Below are positions 7,512 through 13,431 of a stretch of DNA of 13,497 bases, one piece after another (the first letter of the stretch is position 1; the number at the start of each line of letters is the position of its first letter). The position numbers and the translations under genes are program-made. Source of the DNA: Lentisphaera sp. GTDB taxonomy: Bacteria > Verrucomicrobiota > Lentisphaeria > Victivallales > GWF2-50-93. The notes under the pieces were generated by a model. That model ran no database searches and had not been told where the DNA came from. It saw only the letters and a list, made by a program, of their open reading frames with translations. Where the stretch lies: positions 1 to 13,497 of the forward strand of contig DYMC01000054.1 in assembly GCA_020721745.1 (NCBI GenBank), written 5' to 3'.

Positions 7512-8623
7512 TGCAAGCTTCCAGAACAGTCTGTAGCCTTGCGAAAATCGCATCCGACCGGCTCCTTGACGTCAATCTCGCCGTTGATAAGCACGATTGG
7601 TACGACGGACTGGCGGTCCGTGTGCCCAACTGGCTCGGCGATGCGGCAATGTCGCTCCCGGCGATAAAACTCCTGCGCGGCGTCGTCCCTCCAGATTGTG
7701 CGATTTTCGCAGTCGCCCCGAGACCGCTCGTTCCATTCTTTTCATCAATTGCCTGCATAGACCGAGTCCTTCCGCTGGGGGCGGCGCACAGTCTCTGGAG
7801 CCGTTCGGAAATAATCCGCCTTCGCAGGAGCAACTGCGGCGTGGCCGTCCTCCTCAACAATTCCTTCCGCGACGCCTTCTTCTTCCGTCTGGCGATGCCA
7901 TTTCGCCGGATATACGCTCCATCATCGAGAGGGAATGATTTCCTGCTCACCCGTAGCTTCAGGCTGCCTGCGGATGGACTTCTCTCGAAGGAGCACCACC
8001 ACGCCTCCCGATACCTTTCCATCGCCAACGCCTTCGGCGCGGAAAAATGGGACGCTGTCTTTCCGGAAATCAAAGAGATCAAGGAGCCGGAGACAACGGG
8101 CGCGGAAGTGATGCAGGCCGCCGGAAGCGACAATCTGCTCGCCGTAGCGCCGGGCGCCGCATACGGCCCCGCAAAGAAATGGCCGGCTGCGAATTTCGCA
8201 GAAGTCTGCAAGTGGTGGATAGACGAGAAAAAAGGCTCGGTCGCGGTCCTCGGGACAGCCGCGGACAGCCGGACGGCGGCGGATATATCTGCAACAGTGA
8301 AGTCACGGCATCTTGCGAATCTCGCAGGGAAAACAGACATTCCCGATCTGATTAGAATATTGAAAAGCGCCAGATTCTGCGTCTCGAACGACAGCGGGAT
8401 AATGCATCTCTCTGCGGCTGTCGGCGGAAGAGGTGTGGCCATATTCGGCTCGACCAACCCCTGGGCGACAGGGCCGCTGTCCGAGAATTGGACATGCCTC
8501 CACGCCGGATTGGAATGCTCGCCATGCCTCGACAGGGAATGCCGCAGGAACAGCTACGAGTGCCTGCGCGGCGTATCGGCGCATGACGTCATAGAGGAAA
8601 TCCGGAAATCATTCGCCGTCTGA
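7511..8623 (+). CDS. waaF: ADP-heptose:LPS heptosyltransferase II (GT9 family)
   Basis: A 370-residue glycosyltransferase of family 9, which adds heptose from ADP-heptose to the inner core of lipopolysaccharide on the cytoplasmic face of the inner membrane. Seen: VRVPNWLGDAAMSLPA (37-51) with the catalytic Asp44, PGAAYGPAKKWP (214-225), NDSGIMHLSAA (293-303), GSTNPWATGP (313-322) and the cysteine-bearing tail CSPCLDRECRR...CL (336-352); these are WaaF hallmarks. About 36 residues precede the first motif, where most relatives have only a few; no other ATG lies between, so the extension is probably real. The start overlaps the der stop as TAATG, so translation is probably coupled. The 3' end overlaps the convergent methyltransferase gene by 15 bases, leaving no room for a terminator between them. 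Confidence 0.92.
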   Translation: MQASRTVCSLAKIASDRLLDVNLAVDKHDWYDGLAVRVPNWLGDAAMSLPAIKLLRGVVPPDCAIFAVAPRPLVPFFSSIACIDRVLPLGAAHSLWSRSEIIRLRRSNCGVAVLLNNSFRDAFFFRLAMPFRRIYAPSSRGNDFLLTRSFRLPADGLLSKEHHHASRYLSIANAFGAEKWDAVFPEIKEIKEPETTGAEVMQAAGSDNLLAVAPGAAYGPAKKWPAANFAEVCKWWIDEKKGSVAVLGTAADSRTAADISATVKSRHLANLAGKTDIPDLIRILKSARFCVSNDSGIMHLSAAVGGRGVAIFGSTNPWATGPLSENWTCLHAGLECSPCLDRECRRNSYECLRGVSAHDVIEEIRKSFAV

Positions 8624-11236
8624 ATCTTCATGAGGAATATCTTCGTCCGACGAATCTTCGCCCCCGGCGGAATATTCGTTCTTCCACTCGAAGAGAGAGA
8701 GAGTTTCGCCTCCTTCCGATTCGCGATATTTCCTTGATGGAGGGGAGGCCTTGTCCATCAGGGATGGGAGGTCGAGGGAGCTTCCGTGCTTTTGCCAGGC
8801 TTCGTAAAGGCCATCTGTGACTATGTAGCTCCAGTTGTCGGACTTGAAGCGCTCCTCGAACATGGGAGATTTCATCTTCCGCTCAAACTGCTTCTCTCTC
8901 TCCGCAGGAAAAAACATTGCCTTCTTGATGCCGCCTTCGATGTTCGAACCTCTTAGCAGTGCACTCGTCATCGAGGTGGTGCATTCGACCTCGAACGCCA
9001 TCTGAATAGTGTCGTCCTTGATCCATAGGATGTCCATGTCAGAGACTGTCGCATGGTCGTGGATTCGCCCGATGGAGAGAATGTCCTTGACATCCACATA
9101 TTGGCGGAGCGGCCCTGTCCTCTTTATCAGAGGGCTTGACAATTCGTGGCTTTGCTCGTTCCTTCCAATCCATATTTTGAACCCCGAGGCAATCCCGATT
9201 TCGGCGAGCATGGCAATGACCGTAGTGTGTTCGCGCTCGGCATTTTCCGCTCTGAACGCCGGTCTGATCAGCCAGAAACCGTCCTTCAACGGCGTCGCAT
9301 ATGTTTCAAGCGCATCCTTGATGCTTGTCTGGTCGGATGTGAGGGAGTTTGGAAAAGCTATGCTCACCGCCTCCCAAGTCTCGGTGAAAGTTGTTTTTCC
9401 CTTCTGCTGGAGTTTTGAGAGAACCGTCTTTTCAACTCTTTCCGAGAGTGGTATCTTCTCAAGGTGTGGCACCAGATTCGGATTTTTGAACCACCACAGC
9501 TTGCCTGTTGCCCCCCCCATTTTCGTCTTGACCAGTTCGAATTCACCCCCGACGTGTTTCTCCAATGCGGTCTTTACATCAAGTCCGGTATGGAGTGATG
9601 AGAAAAAGCCTCTCTTGGCAAGTTCCGGGTCTATCGCGTTGATAATTATCGTATATGGAGTTGGTTCGCCACGCTCCGCAATTATCGAAACCGCAGTGTC
9701 AACCACGATTCTTTCGAATCTTATCTCGTCAATTTCATCGGGTGATGAGCCTATCGCCCCCTCACTTGGCTTGTGGAAGCGAAGATAGAAGTCCCCCTGC
9801 GCGGAGCCGAAGGGCTGGAGGAGAGATTTTGCAGACGGCCTTGCCAGCTCCTGATGGTGTATCTTTTCAAGCTCGAAGCCGCTTAGTACTCCGGCCCTGA
9901 TAGTGGCATTTCTCACCTTGAATGTGGGATTGTGGAAGGTGACTGTAAGATAGGAATCATGTTTTAGCACATCGAACATTCCCTCGAAACTGTGGCGCAA
10001 AAGCGAATGATAGACCTCGAAGTCCTTGTTCTGGCGCTCGTTGTGAACTATTTCGTCGAGAGCGATCTTCTCGATGTATCCTTCATCCATTTTCAGCCAG
10101 GAAACCCATAGATATGAAAGCTCACCATATTGTATCGAGGAGTCATAAGGCGGGTCTGTGAAAATGTAGTCCACGATGGGTTTTTCGCAGTGTTTCTTCA
10201 TCTCCTTCATCAGGTCGAGGCAGGAACCACTGTAAACAAGGACATCGGACTCCTCCTTGATGAACTGCCTCAGATTCGATGCAAAACGAATCTTCTCGAA
10301 GTATTTGTTCGACTCCTCCTTCGCCCTGAGTATCCCCTGCTTGCCAATGAACGCGCTCTCGAACTTGAGCCACACGTTGGATTCCATGAATTCATTCGCA
10401 TACCAGTAGCTGTGCTCGGTCCAGGCCGAGCTCATTGGGCGGCTGGGCCTCACAGGTGTCATTCTTGAACAAAGATGGACCATCGAGGAAAATGTGATTT
10501 TCAAGAAGGCCTTCATGTCCCTGTTCGGCTCCTTCTCGATCGCCTCCATCAGGATTGCGAGTGCGTAGAGATTTCTTTTCGTGAACATCCCGTCTATGGT
10601 TTCAAATCGTTCCTTCTTCATGAATGGTTTCCCCGAATGGTGGTAGAGCGGATTTCGCGGATACCACTCCTTGATCCGGTGCCTTTCGATTTTCTTGAGC
10701 ATTTTGATGTCATATTCGGAAATCCCTTCTGAATCGGCCTTGGAATATCCGCAGCTTGGACAGCTCTTGTAGCGGATGGAGACGCATTTTACATCCTGCC
10801 ATATCGCGCAGTCGAACGGAAATTCCTCCCCGCATTTCTCGCATTGCGTCAAGTAGAGGGAGTTGATTTTTTTTGAGACGAGCTTCTTCACGTTTTCGTA
10901 GGCATCGAGGAGTTTTGATAGTGAAACGGGTTTGATCGTCAGCCTTGTCAGCTCGCTTGCGAGAGGTGAAATGTCGCTTATTATCGCTCGCCTGCCAGCC
11001 TTTAGCGCCTCTGTCGCTGTGACCCCGCTGCCGCCGAACGGATCAAATACGACTCCACCTTTTGGACAATATCTCTCGACGAATTTCCCAACCACGTTCC
11101 AGGTCTTGCGCGACCAGTATTTGTGGAAATTATACATTGGCGTGTGGGCTTCCGGGGGAATCTGCCGGTTCAGATGCTTGTCGCAGTGCGGATCGGGAAT
11201 GCCGACTGGCACTGTGCTGTCGAATTCGTTCTGCAT
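8609..11236 (-). CDS. DNA methyltransferase (DPPY, zinc ribbon) fused to endonuclease-like domain
   Basis: An 875-residue protein. The N-terminal half is an amino-methyltransferase (N6-adenine or N4-cytosine): SAM-binding FDPFGGSGVTATEAL (64-78), an inserted zinc ribbon C132-x2-C135...C159-x2-C162, and the catalytic TDPPYDSS (360-367). A winged-helix-like stretch follows (about 600-660). The last 200 residues contain SDMDILWIKDD...MAFEVECTTSMTSALLRG, where D735 and E749-x-E751 look like an ExE version of the PD-(D/E)xK nuclease core. A protein that both methylates and cuts is therefore plausible, as in type IIG enzymes, but cutting is an inference. I choose ATG 11236, with GGGAG eight bases upstream, over the TTG at 11242. 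The gene has an eight-G run (9518-9511), an eight-A run (10874-10867) and lower GC than its neighbours. The radC-like gene ends two bases upstream. Confidence 0.86.
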   Translation of the reverse strand: MQNEFDSTVPVGIPDPHCDKHLNRQIPPEAHTPMYNFHKYWSRKTWNVVGKFVERYCPKGGVVFDPFGGSGVTATEALKAGRRAIISDISPLASELTRLTIKPVSLSKLLDAYENVKKLVSKKINSLYLTQCEKCGEEFPFDCAIWQDVKCVSIRYKSCPSCGYSKADSEGISEYDIKMLKKIERHRIKEWYPRNPLYHHSGKPFMKKERFETIDGMFTKRNLYALAILMEAIEKEPNRDMKAFLKITFSSMVHLCSRMTPVRPSRPMSSAWTEHSYWYANEFMESNVWLKFESAFIGKQGILRAKEESNKYFEKIRFASNLRQFIKEESDVLVYSGSCLDLMKEMKKHCEKPIVDYIFTDPPYDSSIQYGELSYLWVSWLKMDEGYIEKIALDEIVHNERQNKDFEVYHSLLRHSFEGMFDVLKHDSYLTVTFHNPTFKVRNATIRAGVLSGFELEKIHHQELARPSAKSLLQPFGSAQGDFYLRFHKPSEGAIGSSPDEIDEIRFERIVVDTAVSIIAERGEPTPYTIIINAIDPELAKRGFFSSLHTGLDVKTALEKHVGGEFELVKTKMGGATGKLWWFKNPNLVPHLEKIPLSERVEKTVLSKLQQKGKTTFTETWEAVSIAFPNSLTSDQTSIKDALETYATPLKDGFWLIRPAFRAENAEREHTTVIAMLAEIGIASGFKIWIGRNEQSHELSSPLIKRTGPLRQYVDVKDILSIGRIHDHATVSDMDILWIKDDTIQMAFEVECTTSMTSALLRGSNIEGGIKKAMFFPAEREKQFERKMKSPMFEERFKSDNWSYIVTDGLYEAWQKHGSSLDLPSLMDKASPPSRKYRESEGGETLSLFEWKNEYSAGGEDSSDEDIPHEDSDGE
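9511..9518 (-). repeat. Eight-G homopolymer in methyltransferase gene
   Basis: On the coding strand the codons for M573-G574-G575-A read ATG GGG GGG GCA, a run of eight G. It falls between the methyltransferase half and the endonuclease-like half. Loss of one G would shift the frame to one that stops at 9364, giving a product of about 623 residues without the nuclease-like domain. Such G runs are the usual slippage sites of phase-variable restriction-modification genes. Confidence 0.6.
10867..10874 (-). repeat. Eight-A homopolymer in methyltransferase gene
   Basis: The coding strand reads TCA AAA AAA ATC over codons for S-K-K-I (about residues 121-124), a run of eight A upstream of the zinc ribbon. 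It is long enough for polymerase slippage, but A runs of this length are common in moderate-GC genes, so its meaning is uncertain. Confidence 0.3.
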
Positions 11237-11238
11237 CC

Positions 11239-11541
11239 TCAATTCTCCCGCTCAATGTGACGGATGATTCGCTTGGTCAGTTCGAAGACAGCTGCGATCT
11301 GTGTCGCTTTTACGGGACCGACACCCTCTATCTCCATCAATTCACGGAGCCTTTTGCCCGGCAGGTCGTAGACGGTTCCAAACTTGTCGAGTAAATCCGT
11401 GGCTATTTGAAGAGCGGAGCGATTTTTTGTGCCATTATTGATTATTATGGCGAGCAGTTCGCGCTCCGAACAGCTGTCTGGGCCGGCTCTTCTAAACTTG
11501 CCGCCCGGGTGGTCATATTTTTCAGCTTTGCTTGATTTCAT
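11239..11541 (-). CDS. RadC N-terminal (UPF0758-N) helix-hairpin-helix protein
   Basis: A complete 100-residue ORF that matches only the N-terminal part of RadC-family proteins. GPDSCSERELLAIIINNGTK (20-39) corresponds to the family's opening motif, and IEGVGPVKATQIAAVFEL (71-88) is a helix-hairpin-helix that in other proteins contacts DNA backbone without sequence specificity. The C-terminal JAB/MPN metalloprotease-like domain of full RadC (about 220 residues) is absent. AGAGGA lies four bases before the ATG. It ends two bases before the methyltransferase ATG, so the two are surely cotranscribed and probably coupled. The clean start, ribosome binding site and stop suggest a purpose-built small protein rather than a decayed radC. 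A DNA-targeting partner of the methyltransferase is my inference. Confidence 0.8.
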   Translation of the reverse strand: MKSSKAEKYDHPGGKFRRAGPDSCSERELLAIIINNGTKNRSALQIATDLLDKFGTVYDLPGKRLRELMEIEGVGPVKATQIAAVFELTKRIIRHIEREN

Positions 11542-11564
11542 TGCTTCCTCTCAATCAGGAACGC

Positions 11565-11592
11565 AATCTATCATTTCTTTCCAGCAATTCAA
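11565..11592 (-). promoter_or_regulatory. Possible promoter for radC-like/methyltransferase pair
   Basis: On the minus strand TTGAAT (11592-11587) and TAGATT (11570-11565) are separated by 16 bases and each match four of six consensus positions. They lie 23 bases upstream of the radC-like ATG, so the leader would be short. Plausible by position, not by strength. Confidence 0.3.
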
Positions 11593-11653
11593 TTTCGCGG
11601 CATTTACCAGGGGGGCCGTTTCGCTCTTCGCGTCAGGACGGCATGTGCCGGCG

Positions 11654-11696
11654 AGTAAATATTCACTGAACCCCGTCATTTCAGTGAATATTTACT
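11654..11696. repeat. Hairpin in left arm, 17-bp perfect stem
   Basis: AGTAAATATTCACTGAA (11654-11670) pairs perfectly with TTCAGTGAATATTTACT (11680-11696) around the 9-base loop CCCCGTCAT. There is no T run after it on either strand, so it is not a normal intrinsic terminator. Confidence 0.85.
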
Positions 11697-11820
11697 TAAA
11701 CAAAATGCAAAAACAATGTTTTGTCGAGTCAAACGCAACGTATCCGAGCCATTCCAAGCTGTTTTTGCATTTTTTATACGTCCGAGTTCAGCAAAATGAC
11801 GGGGTTTGCTGAACTCTTAC
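11655..11820. repeat. 166-base element with imperfect 60-base terminal inverted repeats
   Basis: Bases 11655-11714 and the reverse complement of 11761-11820 align without gaps at 43 of 60 positions by hand count, and both ends read GTAA outward-in. Shared blocks include AACCCCGTCATTT (13 bases) and AAAATGCAAAAACA (14 bases), at equal distances from a centre at 11737.5. The central 46 bases show no symmetry. No open reading frame is inside and no target-site duplication is obvious. The form is that of a small non-autonomous element or an inverted pair of structured sites; no mobilising enzyme is in the window. Confidence 0.75.
11784..11816. repeat. Hairpin in right arm, 12-bp perfect stem
   Basis: GAGTTCAGCAAA (11784-11795) pairs perfectly with TTTGCTGAACTC (11805-11816) around ATGACGGGG, the exact reverse complement of the loop in the left-arm hairpin. 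The stem sequence differs from the left one, but the differences compensate. It is not followed by a T run. Confidence 0.85.
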
Positions 11821-11932
11821 ACCGATGATTTGCGAAGCAGATCTTTGGACTGCGGTGCTGGCCGATTTCGCCGCCATCGCGCGGCGGGCAAGCGCCGTGC
11901 ATCCTCTATCCCGGATCATCCCCATCTGTCGC

Positions 11933-13309
11933 TCAAATCATCGAAATTCCATTCTCGCTCATGCCCTTGTCCCAGTTGTCAAGCAGGAAGTCGCCGTGGA
12001 CTCCATCGGCAATCTGTCTGAATGCGTAGCGCGTCTGCTCCTCGTAGAACTCGCAGAATGCGCCTCTCTTGTCCAGCCCCCCGTTCATCGTGTGGGCCTC
12101 CGCCGGACATGGTGCGCCGCAGAAGTTGCGAATCGCGCAGTCCCTGCAGAATTGGATGTTTTCGACAAGCCTGCCGGTGATGCTTTTGAAAGGCTTGGAT
12201 TCGAGAATGTCCGGTATTGAATTCCTGAAGATACTTCCACCCTTGAATTCGGGAAGGCCTATGAACTCGCTGCATGGGAATACGTCGCCTGATGCCGCCA
12301 CGGCGAAGAAGCATCTGCCTCCTCCGCACGGCGATATGTCGCACATCAGCTTCCTCCCCGATGGCGCGAGAATCGCAAGGAGTATGTTCGCGAAATTCGC
12401 AACGACAATCTTGCGGCCAGTCTTCCTGTATAGCTGCCTGCTCCTGTCAAGGGCATTTAGAAAGTGCTTCGCAGTGTCAGCGTCGCTCGGCTTCACCTCT
12501 CTCGACCCCTCCTGAGTGCATCTGAGCGCGTTGAGGAGGCATGTGCGCACGCCCTTCGCATGCAGATATGAGACCGTGTCGGAGAGCTTGTCCATGTTGA
12601 GCGAGGATATCGTGCATATCACGCTGAGGCCGTCGTAGCCGGCCAGTCTGTCGAATGTCCTGCTGACTTCGTCGAAGCTGCCTTCCCCGGACCACTTTCT
12701 GCGCGCCTTGTCTGCAACCTCCGGGGAGGGGCCGTCAACCGAGAGTCCTATCATCACACCGTTGTCCTTTATGAAACGTATGTCCTCGTCGTCGAGGAGT
12801 GTTCCGTTCGTTTGTATTCCGAAGATGAAGTCTCCGCCGAATTTCTCTATCATCTTGAACACGGCGGCCTTGTTGACTGTCGGCTCGGCGCCGTGGAAGA
12901 TTATCTGCGCCTTTCTTCCCTTTGGAAGCGTGCCCGAGAAATATTCCTTTATCTTCTCGAAGGCAGTCTCCATGCGTTCAGCGCTCATCTGTCTGCCGCT
13001 TTTTCTCATCTTTTCCGGTATGTAGCAGTATTTGCAGTTGAGATTGCATCTGTCCGTGGGGTTGAAATATACCGCCGACGGCTTCAGGTTGAACCTGAGG
13101 TCGTGCATCTCCCCCCGGTAGTCTGCGATTTTCGCGGAGAGTTGTTTCACCAGTTTAGAACTGAAAAGATTTTCCGCCAGTTCATCCTTGCGGACTAGCG
13201 CCCAGAAGGCGGACTCGGGCTCGATCACTGCGCAGTAGTCCTTGTGGGAGATGTCCAGCGGAACGAGCCGCGGATTCTCCCCGGTGTTGAAGAATTTCTT
13301 CACGATCAA
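11933..13309 (-). CDS. Radical SAM/SPASM enzyme, probable peptide-modifying maturase
   Basis: A 458-residue radical SAM enzyme. C88-x3-C92-x2-C95 (CNLNCKYC) binds the catalytic 4Fe-4S cluster and S-adenosylmethionine. FHGAEPT, QTNGTLL and GLSVDGP follow in the usual order. The C-terminus has a complete SPASM pattern: C-x12-G-x4-C (CGGGRC...GDVFPC), then C-x2-C-x5-C-x3-C (CRDCAIRNFCGAPC) and a last Cys (GAFCEF), which bind two auxiliary clusters. This is the layout of enzymes that modify ribosomal peptides or mature sulfatases. The N-terminus (PLDISHKDYCAVIEPESAFWALV) recalls a peptide-maturase type such as CbpB, but I cannot confirm this. The frame extends 39 codons upstream to a TTG at 13426 inside a palindromic repeat. 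I instead choose the TTG at 13309, with AGGGA five bases before it; GTG at 13303 is the alternative. No precursor peptide was recognised nearby. Confidence 0.85.
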   Translation of the reverse strand: MIVKKFFNTGENPRLVPLDISHKDYCAVIEPESAFWALVRKDELAENLFSSKLVKQLSAKIADYRGEMHDLRFNLKPSAVYFNPTDRCNLNCKYCYIPEKMRKSGRQMSAERMETAFEKIKEYFSGTLPKGRKAQIIFHGAEPTVNKAAVFKMIEKFGGDFIFGIQTNGTLLDDEDIRFIKDNGVMIGLSVDGPSPEVADKARRKWSGEGSFDEVSRTFDRLAGYDGLSVICTISSLNMDKLSDTVSYLHAKGVRTCLLNALRCTQEGSREVKPSDADTAKHFLNALDRSRQLYRKTGRKIVVANFANILLAILAPSGRKLMCDISPCGGGRCFFAVAASGDVFPCSEFIGLPEFKGGSIFRNSIPDILESKPFKSITGRLVENIQFCRDCAIRNFCGAPCPAEAHTMNGGLDKRGAFCEFYEEQTRYAFRQIADGVHGDFLLDNWDKGMSENGISMI

Positions 13310-13314
13310 TATTT

Positions 13315-13319
13315 TCCCT
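13315..13319 (-). promoter_or_regulatory. Ribosome binding site that sets the radical SAM start
   Basis: AGGGA on the minus strand stands five bases before the TTG at 13309 and eleven before the GTG at 13303. It supports the TTG start and excludes the upstream frame that runs through the REPIN-like element. Confidence 0.5.
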
Positions 13320-13332
13320 GTTTTTTTTGCGG

Positions 13333-13431
13333 GGGAATTGCAAAACTGCCGACGGAACGCCGGTCTTATGACCGGCCTAAGAGCCAGCCATAAGGCTGGC
13401 GTTCCCCTAAAAAGGCAATTTTGCAATTCCC
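13333..13431. repeat. REPIN-like element: two inverted hairpins in nested inverted repeats
   Basis: The outer arms GGGAATTGCAAAACTGC (13333-13349) and its partner at 13415-13431 match at 16 of 17 positions. Inner arms GGAACGCC (13354-13361) and GGCGTTCC (13398-13405) are perfect. Inside are two 7-bp hairpins: GCCGGTC-TTAT-GACCGGC (13359-13376) and GCCAGCC-ATAA-GGCTGGC (13383-13400), six bases apart and inverted. This is the layout of REP doublets (REPINs), normally scattered through a genome by a RAYT transposase. It sits 23 bases upstream of the radical SAM start; reading through it creates the false N-terminal extension of that frame. Confidence 0.82.

Larger units (their letters stand above)
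11542..11932. other. Gene-free 391-base intergenic region
   Basis: Between the stop of the radical SAM gene and the start of the radC-like gene I find no convincing gene. The stretch holds a possible minus-strand promoter (11592-11565), the 166-base nested inverted repeat (11655-11820) and a small hairpin CGCCGC/GCGGCG near 11869-11886. Base composition around the repeat is AT-rich (25 G/C in the 60-base line at 11701) compared with the genes to the right. Confidence 0.7.

Noticed and set aside
6378..7553. Minus-strand open frame (391 codons) antisense to der
   Set aside because: Shadow of a gene with two intact GTPase domains; no recognisable domain of its own.
7489..8457. Minus-strand open frame (322 codons) antisense to waaF
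   Set aside because: Shadow of a gene with full GT9 motifs; its translation shows no family features.
11239..11541. Radical-SAM-side gene as a decayed full-length radC
   Set aside because: No remnant of the JAB/MPN domain follows; the frame ends cleanly two bases before the methyltransferase ATG and has a good ribosome binding site, so it looks like an intact short gene.
11654..11816. The two hairpins as intrinsic terminators
   Set aside because: Neither hairpin is followed by a T run on either strand, and the left stem is AT-rich; the conserved loops with covarying stems need another explanation.
11654..11820. CRISPR array or integron attC site
   Set aside because: There are only two inverted copies with no regular spacers, and the core lacks the attC consensus ends (GTTRRRY/RYYYAAC).
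11788..11925. 45-codon minus-strand frame just after the radical SAM stop, considered as a modified-peptide precursor
   Set aside because: It starts seven bases after the radical SAM stop but has no good ribosome binding site, shows no known precursor motif and has only two Cys. It ends by reading into the inverted-repeat element, so chance is the simpler explanation.
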